From Myxococcales bacterium (GTDB lineage Bacteria; Myxococcota; Myxococcia; Myxococcales; JAJYLH01), in the NCBI GenBank assembly GCA_021787845.1, contig JAJYLH010000004.1, positions 124,001-188,000 on the forward strand: a stretch of DNA of 64,000 nucleotides, in the 5' to 3' direction. A program made the translations under genes and the position numbers. The notes under the pieces were generated by a model. It worked only from the letters and a program-made list of their open reading frames with translations, made no database searches and was not told the origin of the DNA. How positions within the stretch are numbered: position 1 is the first letter of the stretch; every line of letters begins with the position of its first letter. This document shows, in pieces, positions 39,101-49,970 of this stretch.

Positions 39101-41889
39101 GCACGCTCGACACTTTCACCTACGCCTGGGGTTTCGGAGACGGCACCACCTCCACCTCCGCGACCCCGAGCCACGCCTACACGGCCTACGGCACCTACGT
39201 CGTGAGGCTGACCGTCACCGACAGCAACGGCGCGACCGGGTCCGATTCGATCTCGGTCCACGTCAACGACCGGGCGCCGACCGCGACCGGGGTCGCGATT
39301 TCACCCGCGCAGCCGTACTCGACCGACGCCTTGACGCTTTCGTACTCGTACTCGGATCCCGACGGCGACCCGGAAAAGGGAACGCAAATCGTCTGGACCG
39401 CGGACGGCGTCGAGCAGCCAGCCTTCACCGGCAAGACCACGATTCCCGCGGGCGTGACCCATCCGAACCAGGTCTGGACGGCCCAGGTCACGCCGAGCGA
39501 TGGGCTTCTCTTCGGCTCCACGGTGGCGTCGGACCCGGTGACGATCCTCGACCACGCGCCGACGGTCACGAGCGTCGCCATCGCTCCGAGCGAACCCAGG
39601 CACGCGGACGACTTGACGCTGAGCTACGCCTACCACGACCAGGATGGCGACCCAGAGAGAGGTACGACCATTCTCTGGTCCAAGACGCCGGCCGGGGCGA
39701 CCGACGCGCAGCCAGAGCCGGCGTTCGACAACCGTTCCACCGTGCCGGGTCCCTTGACCAAGGGCGACGTGTGGGTGGCGACGGTCACCCCGAGCGACGG
39801 CTACCTCGCGGGGACGCCGGTCTCGAGCACGGTGACGGTGCAGAACACGCCGCCGCAGATCCTCGGGCCGAAGCTGGTCGCGGTGCCGGCGACGGGCAGC
39901 ACGGCGACGGTCACCTTCACCCTCGACGCGACCGACGTCGACGGCGACCCGCTCACCTATTCGTGCAGCGGGGACGGAACGCCGAGCGCCAACGGGCCGA
40001 CGGTGACCGGCACCTTCGCGGTGGGGACCTGGCAGGTGACCTGCTCGGTCTCCGACGGGACCGACACCACCACGACGACCATCACCATCGCGGTCGGCGA
40101 CGTGCCGCCGGTCGTCGACGCGGGACCGGACCAGGTGGTCGACCCGGGCGAGCCGTTCGTCCACGCGACCGCGAAGGACGCGCTCGGGCGCCCGCTCACC
40201 TACCAGTGGGAGTTCGAGTCGGCCGCGAGTAACCCTGTACCGGTGCTGCTCACCCCCAACGCGCCGGACACCGGTTTCTACGCGCGGACCGCCGGCGACT
40301 ACCAGTTGAAGGTGACCGTCTCCAACGGCGTCGAGCAGGCGAGCGCGCAAACGACGGTGACCGTGCGCAACCTGCCGCCCTGGGCGTCGATCGCGCCGGT
40401 CGGGACCGCCCACCCGGGCGACTTCATCCTGCTGGACGGGAGCGCTTCCAGTGACCCCAACGGCGACAGCCTGACCTACGCCTGGGAACAGGTCAGCGGG
40501 CCGGCCGCGACGTTCGAGGACGGTAGCGGCCAGCCGCTGTCGCCGCCGACCGGTGCCATCGTGCATCTGGTCGCGCCGGCGGCGGGTGAAATCGTGGTCC
40601 GGCTGACGGCGAGCGACGGCAGCCTCTCCGGGCAGGCGCTCGCGACGATCGACGTCGTCGGCTCGACGAACCCGATGGCGCCGATCGCGAACGCGGGGCC
40701 GGACCAGACCGTGCTGACCGGGGAAACGGTGCAGCTCGACGGGAGCGCTAGCGTTAGCCTGGATGGGGGAGCGCTCTCGTTCCTCTGGACGGTCACGCAA
40801 GGGGCAGAGCCCCGGCCGGCGATTCAGAGCGCGGACCAGGCGAAGGCTCAGTTCGTCGCGGCGAGCGCCGGGCAATGGACCCTCGAGCTGACGGTGACCG
40901 ACGGGACGCTCTCGTCGACGGACGACCTCGTCGTGACGGTGGTCGATTCCCAGGGCGATCACCGGCCGGTGGCGCACATCTCGCCGGCGACGGTGAACAC
41001 CCGCCTCGCGGAAACGGTGACGCTCGACGGGTCGAATTCGACCGACCAGGACCCCGGCACGACGCTCACCTACCGGTGGACGCAGGTCGCGGGACCGCAC
41101 GTCGCGCTCGCCGGCCAGGACCAGCCGCGGGTCTCGTTCGTCACCACCGCGCCCGGAACCCTGGTCATCGCCCTGGTCGTCGACGACGGGCAGGTGGACA
41201 GCCTCCCCGCGACCGCGACGATCCACGTCACGAGCGGCGCCGACGTGCAGCCGATCGCGAAGGCGACGGGACCGGCGGCCGGAGTCGTCGGCCGCCCGGT
41301 GACGCTCGACGGCACGAAGAGCTACAGCCCGAGCGGCGCCGAGCTCACCTACGCCTGGCGCCAGGCGGGTGGGCCGCAGGTCTCCTTGGACGACCAGACC
41401 AGCCCGGCGCCGACCTACGTTCCCGAGAAGCCAGGCACCTACGTCTTCGAGCTGACGGTCGACGACGGCGAGCTGCCGAGCGCGCCGGCGTCGGTGGCCA
41501 CCGCGGTCAGCCAGCACCCCCTCCCGATCGCGCGCATCGACGCGCCGGACGGCGGCTACGTCGGCGTGTCGGTCGCCGCGGACGGCAGCAAGAGCGTCGC
41601 GACGGACGGCGCCAAGCTCTCGTACACCTGGACCCTCGAGGGGCGTCCGGAAGTCACGCTCTCCGGCGCACACGCGGCGAGCTCGAGCTTCGTGCCCCCG
41701 GAGAACGGCAGCTACGTTCTCAAGCTCGTGGTCAACGACGGCACCTTCGATTCGAGCCCGGTGACGAAGACGATCACGGTTCACGACCTGCCCGTCGCCC
41801 GAGGTGGCTGCAGCCAGACGGGAGCGCTGTCCTTCTTCGCGCTGCTGGGCCTCCTCGCGCTGCTGCGGCGCCGGCGGGCCTGCGCGTAG
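36142..41889 (+). CDS. Giant PKD-repeat surface protein with MYXO-CTERM tail
   Basis: 1,915 residues. A signal peptide (MSLRTSLIAVAALATLLPSGVASA) leads to a Gly-rich region (about 60-340) with motifs such as GGSGGGGGGYGGAGGTGG. About residues 375-1880 are immunoglobulin-like PKD and related repeats, recognisable by WDFGDG (several copies) and YTVTVTATD strands. The C-terminal residues, RGGCSQTGALSFFALLGLLALLRRRR, are a MYXO-CTERM-like sorting signal, a Gly-Cys, hydrophobic helix and Arg cluster believed to be cleaved and to attach the protein at the surface. GGAG precedes the ATG. Open frame extends far upstream, but the signal peptide and ribosome site fix the start. Repeats like these usually mediate adhesion or spacing; no enzyme domain is seen. 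Confidence 0.9.
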   Translation: MSLRTSLIAVAALATLLPSGVASADPCNFGPQDFSGDWTLDGSEILCSGTYHVSGTVTIPAGTQVQLGTTSGAGTQVVIIAQRALVHGTVVGDGVGRGGGAGCHGVRLGGGNDGYIPGNGGGGGAPAYTTNNTFRGGSGGGGGGYGGAGGTGGQGNNPDTTPGTGGIEIGTAGIGANPSISDVVIGSGGGGGSCSTDSNGDYGGNGGRGGAGLAIVAKDIDVQPDTGSPPSISMGGGAGQDTPDGTSAGGGGGGGSGGTIALVGTEQVTINYNGANPALAADGAGGGHGGETTPGAGIVRKGGGGGGGAGGRIKIARPLGCPNFPNAFVGGAGGSAHSSGKPGSAGSAGTYDCAILDAPPVVSSLSLSRTQLDVSDPTGVTLTAGSTTNPYLRRIEYEFDCQGNGSYGAPQTSNSYTCHYAKTGAYQPVVRASDWNSIQITIPQHPSPPGGATPGTYDPGTFAFGDTSTATAATVSVNPLPQVTIKQSGNKEEGAIQTFTATITDPANDTFSTHWDFGDGSTAETPPSAAKSVAQTHAFADDGTYTVTVTVTDNDGGTDTATLQVPIANVPPTVTLGSLASSYATTPETLSASATDPSSADSAAGFAYDFTVTDPSGAATVLHVAATANNGSGVSATYTPATAGTYTVSVTATDKDNGISAPATGSFTALAPAPIVELTPTPADATVPESGTALQVDASWTDPLPADRSAPFSYVWDFGDGSALVSGKTADPDFTSTSVTHQYANSGSYPLKLEVTNAAGAMGTASLQVTVTKVPPTLTLSPPSAIVEAMTAISFQASATGPSPSDTQAPYQYTFTWGDQTNDIVSGGPQVNESHRYQDVGTYTVTVTATDQEGVTSAQAKATVQVTDVAPTVTLTGAQTGNEGDTLAFAATGHDVSPADQARGFTYTWDFGDGTPAASGPATDSHAFEKAGDYKVTVTARDTARLSGSATLPVSIANVAPTVDLGGDRDALKNVPLVFAPTVTDPGTLDTFTYAWGFGDGTTSTSATPSHAYTAYGTYVVRLTVTDSNGATGSDSISVHVNDRAPTATGVAISPAQPYSTDALTLSYSYSDPDGDPEKGTQIVWTADGVEQPAFTGKTTIPAGVTHPNQVWTAQVTPSDGLLFGSTVASDPVTILDHAPTVTSVAIAPSEPRHADDLTLSYAYHDQDGDPERGTTILWSKTPAGATDAQPEPAFDNRSTVPGPLTKGDVWVATVTPSDGYLAGTPVSSTVTVQNTPPQILGPKLVAVPATGSTATVTFTLDATDVDGDPLTYSCSGDGTPSANGPTVTGTFAVGTWQVTCSVSDGTDTTTTTITIAVGDVPPVVDAGPDQVVDPGEPFVHATAKDALGRPLTYQWEFESAASNPVPVLLTPNAPDTGFYARTAGDYQLKVTVSNGVEQASAQTTVTVRNLPPWASIAPVGTAHPGDFILLDGSASSDPNGDSLTYAWEQVSGPAATFEDGSGQPLSPPTGAIVHLVAPAAGEIVVRLTASDGSLSGQALATIDVVGSTNPMAPIANAGPDQTVLTGETVQLDGSASVSLDGGALSFLWTVTQGAEPRPAIQSADQAKAQFVAASAGQWTLELTVTDGTLSSTDDLVVTVVDSQGDHRPVAHISPATVNTRLAETVTLDGSNSTDQDPGTTLTYRWTQVAGPHVALAGQDQPRVSFVTTAPGTLVIALVVDDGQVDSLPATATIHVTSGADVQPIAKATGPAAGVVGRPVTLDGTKSYSPSGAELTYAWRQAGGPQVSLDDQTSPAPTYVPEKPGTYVFELTVDDGELPSAPASVATAVSQHPLPIARIDAPDGGYVGVSVAADGSKSVATDGAKLSYTWTLEGRPEVTLSGAHAASSSFVPPENGSYVLKLVVNDGTFDSSPVTKTITVHDLPVARGGCSQTGALSFFALLGLLALLRRRRACA

Positions 41890-42039
41890 CGGCGCTGGAG
41901 AAAGAGAGCGCTCTCGCCCGCCGCTGGGCGCGACCCGACCGACGCGGGGACGACCGGACCGGCCGTTTCGGTGGACCGGCCTCGAGCGCCGGCGCGCGCG
42001 GATTCCCTCGGGGGCCCCTCTCGCCTCCGAAGGCCGGCG

Positions 42040-44646
42040 CTACTTGTGGGTCATCGTGTAGACGCCGTCCCAGCCTTCGCCAGGCGGGTTCTTCTCGGAG
42101 GCGGCGCAGAAGTCGAGGTAGGCCTGCGACGGACCGTCCTCGGGCCACAGCTCGAGCACGCTCCGGAAGCTCTCCCGTGCCGCTTGCCAGCGGCGCTCCC
42201 GGAAGGCATGCACCCCCCGCTTGAAGCGGTCGATCACCTCGGCGATTTCGCCCGACGCCGGCCGGTCGTCGAGCAGCTCGAAGATCCGGACCGGCTCCTC
42301 GCGGCCCTTGACCCGGACCGCCCCCAGCTCCCGCGCCGCGACCTGCCCCTCGCACATCGAAAGCGTGCTCTCGCTCAAGATCACCCGGCTCTTGTACTCC
42401 TTGTTCGTCCCTTCCAGCCGGCTCGCCAGGTTCACGTTGTCACCCACCACCGTGTAGTCGAACCGCTGGTCGGCGCCCATGTTGCCGACCACCATCGGCC
42501 CCGAGTTGATGCCGATGCCGATGTCGATCGGCGGCCAGCCCCGACCTTCCATCCGCCAGCGCTCCTGCAGTCGCGCAAGCTCGCGCACCATCGCCATCGC
42601 CGTCCGGCAGCACTTGAGCGCGTGATCCGGCTGGTCCGCCGGCGCGCCGTAGATGGCCATCAAGGCGTCGCCGATGTACTTGTCGAGCGTCCCCTGGTGC
42701 TGGAAGACCAGGTTCGTCATCGGCGTCAGGTATTCGTTCAACAGCTTCGCGAGCTGCTCCGCCGGCAGCTTCTCCGAGATGCTGGTGAACCCGCGGATGT
42801 CCGAGAACATCACCGTCAGGACCCGCTTGTCGCCGCCCAGCTTGAGCTTGCTCGGATCCCTCAGCACCTCTTCCATCACGCTGCGCGACAGGTAGTACTG
42901 GAGCGCCCGCCGGGCGTGGCGTTTGTCCTTTTCTTCGACATTATATCGATAAATCGTCTGGAGGACGTAGATACCCATCACCTCGGCGATAGGAAGGAAG
43001 CCGAAGAGGACGAACCCGTGGGCGAAGAGGCCGAGGTCCAGGAGGTGGTAGGCGGCGATGGTCCCGAGCGCGACGGGGATGCCCTTGAGAACGCTGACCT
43101 GCGCGAGCAGGAGGCCGACGACCAGGGCGATCGCCAGCAGCACGAGGGCCTCCACCGGTAGCGCCCACCAGGGGCGGCGCAGGTAGTCGTGGTGGAGGAT
43201 GTTGCCGACGCAGGTCGCGTGGATGACCACCCCGGGCGTGAACTCGTCGAACGGGGTCACCCGCTGGTCATAGGTGCCGAGGGCGGTGGCGCCGATGAGA
43301 ACCACCTTGCCCTCGATCGCCCGCCGCGGCACCGCGCCGTTCCACACGTCCGCGAGCGAGACGGCGGGCATCGAGCCCTTCGGGCCGTAATAGTCGACGA
43401 GGAGCCGGCCGCCGGAATCGACCGGAATCCGAGTGAAGTCCTTGACCTTGGGCGTCACGTTCTGCCAGGCGGAGCTGTTCTTGACGTAGGCGATCGTTTC
43501 GATTTCGCGCCCGTCGCGGCTGGCGCTCCAGACCCGGGTGTAGTCCGGGCTGACCTGGTCGGCGGCGAGCACCGTGGCGAAGTCGAGGCCGGGGAGCAAG
43601 GTGCGGTCCTGCCAGTCCGGGCTCGAGCCGACGAGCATCACCAGCGGCTCCCGACGGACGACGCCATCCGAATCCGGCTCGACGTTGAAGAAGCCGACCG
43701 GCGTGGGCCGCCCGCTCGCTCCCGGCGCGACGAGCCTCGCGAGGGGCGGCATCACCGCCGCGTAGGTCGGCAGGTAGACGGGAGCGCTCGTGGTCTTCTC
43801 GGTGGTGCCGTCCAGCTCGTCGTCTGGCGAGAGCGCATCCGCTCCCCGGGTGGGGTCCGGCAGGCGCATGTGGATGACCTCCTTTAGCGCTGCCGCCTGG
43901 TTCAGACCGGTGATTCCCTGGAGGTCGGCCGGCCGCAACAAGAAGGAACCGAGAACCACGTTCCCGCCGTGATGGATCGCGTCGGCCAGGGCCTCGTCCG
44001 GCGACTCTCCCAGGCCCGCTTGCGCGAGGGAGACGGCGAACTGGGCTTGCTCGGCCTCGAGCTGGGAGAGCGAGCGGAGCACGTCGGACAAGGTCTGCGG
44101 GAGCGGGGAGAGGCGCGCGCGCACGTCGTCGACCGCGCCCGACCGCCCCTTCAGGTCCTCGGCCGCGCTCGCCGCTCCGGCCGCGTCGACCTGCGCCATC
44201 GACAGGCGCTCCAGGAGCGCCGCCGGTCCCTTCGCGGCCAGCGAAATCGCGTCGAAGCGCACTCTGAGCTTGCGTGCCCGCGCGTCCTTTCCCTCGAACG
44301 CCTGGTCGGTGAAGGCGACGTCGAAGACGATGGTCCTCGCCCCGAGCACCTCGAGCTTGTCGACCAGCGCCGCGAGGTCCTCGCGCGGCCAGGGGAAGCG
44401 CCCCAGGAGGTCGATGGCCTTCTCGTCGACCGCAGCGATCACCACGTCCTTCGGCGGCGGTCTCGTTCCCCGTTCGCGGAACAGGAGGTCGTAGAAGATC
44501 GACTCGATCCGCCCGACGACCGGAATCTGGTCGTCGCGGCCGGTGTGCAGGGCGTAGCCGACGTGCGCCGCCATCGCGAGAACGCCGACGAAGAGCGCGA
44601 TGCGGTACGACGAGAGCCGAAAGATCCACGAAACCAGCCGGCGCAT
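42040..44646 (-). CDS. CHASE2-domain adenylate/guanylate cyclase
   Basis: 868 residues. One transmembrane helix near the start, then a large extracytoplasmic CHASE2 sensor (about 35-480; DVVIAAVDEKAIDLLGRFPWPR, GVVIHATCVGNILHHDY), three more helices (about 490-560) and a class III cyclase domain (about 608-785). Metal Asp residues are in FSDIRGFT and DKYIGDALMAIYG; the substrate-selecting Lys in DKY and the RFDYTVVGDNVNLASRLEG segment favour ATP, so adenylate cyclase is inferred. About 80 TPR-like residues end the protein. GGAGG precedes the ATG at 44646. It is divergent from a glycosyltransferase gene and convergent with the giant surface protein. Confidence 0.92.
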   Translation of the reverse strand: MRRLVSWIFRLSSYRIALFVGVLAMAAHVGYALHTGRDDQIPVVGRIESIFYDLLFRERGTRPPPKDVVIAAVDEKAIDLLGRFPWPREDLAALVDKLEVLGARTIVFDVAFTDQAFEGKDARARKLRVRFDAISLAAKGPAALLERLSMAQVDAAGAASAAEDLKGRSGAVDDVRARLSPLPQTLSDVLRSLSQLEAEQAQFAVSLAQAGLGESPDEALADAIHHGGNVVLGSFLLRPADLQGITGLNQAAALKEVIHMRLPDPTRGADALSPDDELDGTTEKTTSAPVYLPTYAAVMPPLARLVAPGASGRPTPVGFFNVEPDSDGVVRREPLVMLVGSSPDWQDRTLLPGLDFATVLAADQVSPDYTRVWSASRDGREIETIAYVKNSSAWQNVTPKVKDFTRIPVDSGGRLLVDYYGPKGSMPAVSLADVWNGAVPRRAIEGKVVLIGATALGTYDQRVTPFDEFTPGVVIHATCVGNILHHDYLRRPWWALPVEALVLLAIALVVGLLLAQVSVLKGIPVALGTIAAYHLLDLGLFAHGFVLFGFLPIAEVMGIYVLQTIYRYNVEEKDKRHARRALQYYLSRSVMEEVLRDPSKLKLGGDKRVLTVMFSDIRGFTSISEKLPAEQLAKLLNEYLTPMTNLVFQHQGTLDKYIGDALMAIYGAPADQPDHALKCCRTAMAMVRELARLQERWRMEGRGWPPIDIGIGINSGPMVVGNMGADQRFDYTVVGDNVNLASRLEGTNKEYKSRVILSESTLSMCEGQVAARELGAVRVKGREEPVRIFELLDDRPASGEIAEVIDRFKRGVHAFRERRWQAARESFRSVLELWPEDGPSQAYLDFCAASEKNPPGEGWDGVYTMTHK

Positions 44647-44718
44647 GGGCCTCCACGGGAAGTCGGCCAAAGTCTAGACGAAAGCCGCTGGGGGCCGTGC
44701 GAGGATGCCGAGGCGAAG

Positions 44719-45840
44719 ATGCGCGTCACCCTCTTGACGAACCTCGTCCCGCCCTACCGCGAGCCGGTCTTCGCGGAGCTAAACCGCTTGCTCGACCACG
44801 AGCTGCGGGTCGTCCTCGTCGCCGGGAGAGAGGCGAACCGCGACTGGGATTTCGCGCCCGGCCGCCACCCCTTCGCGGTGCGGGTCCTCCACGGAACGAG
44901 CGTGCGCGGCCGGCGGCCCGACCGGTGGATCCACCTCACCGAGCCGCTGCTGCCCGAGCTCGTCCGCCACCGTCCGCAAGCGCTGCTGATCGGCGGTTTC
45001 GACCAACCCGCCTACTTCGAGGCCCTGGCGCTGTCGCGCCTCTTGAGGATTCCAGCGGCGCTCTGGTGTGGCGCGCATGCGGGCATCGTCCATCCCGGTC
45101 CGGCGATGCGCCTGCGGCGCCTGATGGTCCGGGGCGTGTCGGCCTACGTGTCCTACGGCACCGCTGCCGCCGAGCTGTTGGTCGAGCTGGGGGCGCCGGG
45201 CGAGCGGATCGCCGTCGGGCAGAACGCGGTGGACGTGAGCGCTTTTGCTCCCGAACCGCATCGGGCGGCCGCGCGCTCGATGCGCGAGGCGCTCGGCCTC
45301 GGGGAGCGCCTGGTGGTGCTGGTGGTCGGACAGCTCATCGGCATCAAGGGGATTCCGGCGGCCCTCGACGCGGTCGGACGGGTGCCGGAAGCGGTGCTGG
45401 TGCACGTCGGCCGGGGGCCGGACGAAAGGGCTTTGAGGGCGCGCGCCCAGGCGGTGGCGCCGGGGCGAGCTTTCTTCCTGGGACCGAAGCCCTACGCGGA
45501 GCTGCCGGCGATCTACGCGATGGCCGACGTGTTCCTCTTCCCTTCGTTCACCGACGCCTGGGGGCTCGTCCTCAACGAGGCGATGGCGGCAGGGCTGCCG
45601 GTCCTCGCCAGCGCTCGTGCTGGGGCGACGCGCGACCTGGTGCGGGAGGGCGAGACCGGGTTCGTCGTCGACCCGGCGCGGCCGGAGAGCATCGCCGAGA
45701 AGCTCTCGCTGCTCGCGAAGTCGCCGGAGCTGCGCCGGAAGCTCGGCGCCGCCGGAAGGGCGTTGATCGCGAGCGTGACGCCCGCCGCGTACGCCCGCGC
45801 GATGTTCGACGCCCTCAAGCTCGCCCGGGAAGGAGCCTGA
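44719..45840 (+). CDS. Glycosyltransferase, GT4 family
   Basis: 373 residues of GT-B fold. N-terminal MRVTLLTNLVPPYREPVFAEL is the acceptor side. C-terminal motifs are VVGQLIGIKGIPAALDAV, FFLGPKPYAELPAIYAMADVFLFPSFTDAWGLVLNEAMAAGLPVLAS (Glu-x7-Glu donor-binding motif region) and GETGFVVDPARPESIAEKL. It transfers a sugar from a nucleotide donor to a glycan or lipid acceptor. GAGG lies upstream of the ATG. No polysaccharide operon surrounds it, and the following gene is a DUF362 protein, so the product glycan is unknown. Confidence 0.88.
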   Translation: MRVTLLTNLVPPYREPVFAELNRLLDHELRVVLVAGREANRDWDFAPGRHPFAVRVLHGTSVRGRRPDRWIHLTEPLLPELVRHRPQALLIGGFDQPAYFEALALSRLLRIPAALWCGAHAGIVHPGPAMRLRRLMVRGVSAYVSYGTAAAELLVELGAPGERIAVGQNAVDVSAFAPEPHRAAARSMREALGLGERLVVLVVGQLIGIKGIPAALDAVGRVPEAVLVHVGRGPDERALRARAQAVAPGRAFFLGPKPYAELPAIYAMADVFLFPSFTDAWGLVLNEAMAAGLPVLASARAGATRDLVREGETGFVVDPARPESIAEKLSLLAKSPELRRKLGAAGRALIASVTPAAYARAMFDALKLAREGA

Positions 45841-45891
45841 CTAAGCGCGGCGCGGTGCCGGGGATTATGCTCTCGCGCCGGAGGTCGCCCC

Positions 45892-47409
<1,518 letters not shown>

Positions 47410-47413
47410 AGCG

Positions 47414-48805
47414 CTACTTCCGCGGCAGGAGCGACAGCTCCTGGTAGAGATGAACCGCGCTCTTGATGGCGCTCGCCCAGTCGCCCAGGTGGAGGCTCTC
47501 GTTCTCGCCGTGGGCGTTGGTGTACGGGTCCTCGACGCCGACCAGGAGCGCTGGCGCCCCCCCGAGCGCGCGGGCGAACGGCTCGACGAACCCGATGGAG
47601 CCGCCGGCGCCGATGATCTCCGCCCGGTGGCCGTAGCCCGCCTCCAACGCGCGCCTCGCCGCCTCGAACGCCGGCGCGTGGTGGTCGCACGTCCAGGCGC
47701 TCACCCCCTCGCCACCGCTGATGGTCACCTCGACCCCGAACGGCGCCGCCCGCCGCAACGCCGCCTCGAGCTGCCGCCGGGTCTCCGTGGGGTCCATGTC
47801 CGGCACGATGCGCACGCCGACGTGGGCGTAGGCGGTGTCGCAGAGGATGTTGCGCGCCTCCGCCCGGCTCGACGCCTGGAGGGCGTTGACCGACAAGCTC
47901 GGCCGCCGCCAGAGCTTCTCCCAGGCGGTTGCGCTGCCGCCGACCATCGTGGCCGAGTCGACCATCCCCGCCTGCGCGCGAAACGACTCGGTCGAGTACG
48001 GCAGTTCCTGGAACGCCTGCGCGAGGTCCTTTTCCAGCGGCCGCACCCGGTCGAGCATGCCGGGAATCGTGATCTCGCCGTTCTCGTCGACCAGGGTCGC
48101 GAGCATCTTCGACAGCGCCATCGCCGCGTCGGGAATCGGCCCGCCCCACATGCCGGAGTGGATGGAGCCCTTGAGCGCGCGCACCTCCACGTCGAGGCTG
48201 ACGAGCCCGCGCAGCATGGTCGTGATGCCCGGAACGCCGACGTCGAAGTTCGCGGTGTCGGTGAGGACGATGACGTCCGCTTGCAGCTTCTTCTTGTGCT
48301 CCGCGAGGAACAGCGCCAGGTGCGCGCTGCCGACCTCCTCCTCGCCTTCGATGACGAGCTTCACGTTGAGCGGCAGCGCTCCGGCCCCCTTGAGCCAGGC
48401 GTCGACCGCGCTCGTGTGGACGACGATGCCCGCCTTGTCGTCGGCGGTGCCGCGCCCGAAGAGGCGTCCGGCCACCTCGGTCGGCTCGAACGGCGGCGTC
48501 TTCCACTTGGTCACGTCCCCCGCGGGCTGCACGTCGTGGTGCGCGTAGAGCAGGAGGGTCGGTTTCCCCGGCTGATGCAGGTGGTCGCCGTAGACGTAGG
48601 GGTGCCCGCCCTCGACGTCGAGCACCTCGACGTGCTCGAAGCCGCGCGCTTCGAGAAGCCTCGCGACCGCCCGCGCGCTGTCGCGCAGGTGCCTGGGATC
48701 GAAGCCCGCGAAGCTTACCGACGGAATGCGGACCAGCTCCTTGAGGTCCCCCAGGTAGCCGCTCAGGTTGTCGTCGAGGTGGGTCAGAGCGCTCTTGATG
48801 GACAT
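47414..48805 (-). CDS. M20-family metallo-dipeptidase
   Basis: 463 residues. Metal ligands and catalytic residues are visible: His in LLYAHHDVQPAG, Asp in GRGTADDKAG, Glu-Glu in EGEEEVGS, Asp in TDTANFD and a late His in NAHGENESLHLGDW. The lid domain contains GSIHSGMWGGPIPDA. It resembles bacterial cytosolic dipeptidases/carnosinases that hydrolyse short peptides with two zinc ions. The start at 48805 fits family length. It is convergent with the DUF362 gene and divergent from meaB; the region between holds repeat copy 3. Confidence 0.92.
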   Translation of the reverse strand: MSIKSALTHLDDNLSGYLGDLKELVRIPSVSFAGFDPRHLRDSARAVARLLEARGFEHVEVLDVEGGHPYVYGDHLHQPGKPTLLLYAHHDVQPAGDVTKWKTPPFEPTEVAGRLFGRGTADDKAGIVVHTSAVDAWLKGAGALPLNVKLVIEGEEEVGSAHLALFLAEHKKKLQADVIVLTDTANFDVGVPGITTMLRGLVSLDVEVRALKGSIHSGMWGGPIPDAAMALSKMLATLVDENGEITIPGMLDRVRPLEKDLAQAFQELPYSTESFRAQAGMVDSATMVGGSATAWEKLWRRPSLSVNALQASSRAEARNILCDTAYAHVGVRIVPDMDPTETRRQLEAALRRAAPFGVEVTISGGEGVSAWTCDHHAPAFEAARRALEAGYGHRAEIIGAGGSIGFVEPFARALGGAPALLVGVEDPYTNAHGENESLHLGDWASAIKSAVHLYQELSLLPRK

Positions 48806-48917
48806 GAAGGCCTCCGGCCGCGTTGCGAGAAGCGCGGGGCGCGGATTCTGGCGAGCGCGCGACGCCGGCGCAAGGCGAGGCGAAAGCGCTGTCGTATTGC
48901 GCGCGTTGCGAGGTGGC

Positions 48918-48955
48918 GATCGACCGATCCGACCGATCCGACCGATCGGACCGAT
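48918..48955. repeat. 9-bp GATC tandem repeat, copy 3
   Basis: Units (one base short at the start) GATCGACC, GATCCGACC, GATCCGACC and GATCGGACC plus a decayed GATGGGG, lying between the divergent M20 peptidase and meaB genes. Confidence 0.85.
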
Positions 48956-49007
48956 GGGGCGCGGCGCGCCTCGTCCGATGCCGCCGCTGTGTTACCGTCC
49001 GCCGACG

Positions 49008-49970
49008 ATGTCTCTGGCCGAAGGAGTTCTCGCGGGTGACCGACGGCAAGCAGCACGGCTCCTGAGGGCCATCGACGACCGGCAACCGGCCGCCGAGGAA
49101 GCGTTGCGGGCGCTCTTCGCCCACACCGGCCGCGCCCACGTCGTCGGCATCACCGGGACGCCCGGCGCCGGGAAATCGACGCTCGGCAACGGCCTCATCG
49201 CGGCATGGCGGGCGAGAGGGCTCTCGGTCGGCGTGCTGGCGGTCGACCCGACGAGCCCGTTCACCGGCGGCGCGATTCTCGGCGACCGCATCCGGATGCA
49301 GGACCACGCGCTCGACCCGGGCGTGTTCATCCGGTCGCTCGCGACGCGGGGGAACCTCGGCGGGCTGTCCCGCGCGACCTTCGACTCGGCGAAGGTGCTC
49401 GATGCGATGGGCTGCGACGTCGTCCTCATCGAGACCGTCGGCGTCGGCCAGGACGAGGTGGAAATCGCGCAGCTCGCGCACACGACGGTGCTGGTGACGG
49501 TGCCGGGCCTGGGCGATGACGTGCAGGCCATCAAGGCGGGCATCCTGGAAATCGCCGACGTCTTCGTCGTCAACAAGGCCGACCGCGAGGGCGCGGACCG
49601 CACCGTCTTCGACCTGCGCGCGATGCTGGAGATGCGGCGGGCGCTCCTTTCGGCGGGCGCCAGCGCGTGGGAGCCGCCGATCGTGCCGACCGTCGCGACC
49701 CGCGGCGAGGGCGTCGACGAGCTGGTGGGCGCCATCGACCGGCACCGGCGGATGCTGGACGAGAGCGGCGAGCGAACGCGCCGCGAGGCCGCCCGCGCGA
49801 AAACCGAGCTGACGCAGCGGCTCTCGGAACGATTGTTGGAGCGGTCGCTCGGCGCGCTCGCCGAGCGCGAGGGTTCGATCGACGATCTCGCGCTGCGGAT
49901 CGCCCGCCGCGAGCTCGACCCCTACGCGCTCGCCGACCGTGCCATCGAAGCTCTCGGGCCGGAGGTCTGA
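49008..49970 (+). CDS. meaB: Methylmalonyl-CoA mutase-associated GTPase MeaB/ArgK
   Basis: 320 residues of the G3E-type P-loop GTPase family. Walker A GTPGAGKST (about 50-58), the switch region GGLSRATFDSAKVLDAMGCDVVLIETVGVGQDEVEI, and NKADREGAD as the guanine motif. MeaB protects and loads adenosylcobalamin in methylmalonyl-CoA mutase. The mutase genes are not in this window. The stop overlaps the following lipoprotein start (TGATG), and the run continues to rnc and era. Confidence 0.9.
   Translation: MSLAEGVLAGDRRQAARLLRAIDDRQPAAEEALRALFAHTGRAHVVGITGTPGAGKSTLGNGLIAAWRARGLSVGVLAVDPTSPFTGGAILGDRIRMQDHALDPGVFIRSLATRGNLGGLSRATFDSAKVLDAMGCDVVLIETVGVGQDEVEIAQLAHTTVLVTVPGLGDDVQAIKAGILEIADVFVVNKADREGADRTVFDLRAMLEMRRALLSAGASAWEPPIVPTVATRGEGVDELVGAIDRHRRMLDESGERTRREAARAKTELTQRLSERLLERSLGALAEREGSIDDLALRIARRELDPYALADRAIEALGPEV

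Noticed and set aside
39301-41784. Long antisense open frame inside the PKD gene
   Set aside because: It is an Arg/Gly/Val-rich mirror of the PKD repeats with no independent start site.
41904-41915. GAGAGCGCTCTC palindrome as terminator
   Set aside because: It is only a 12-bp perfect dyad without a loop or T-run, and short palindromes of this kind are expected in GC-rich DNA.
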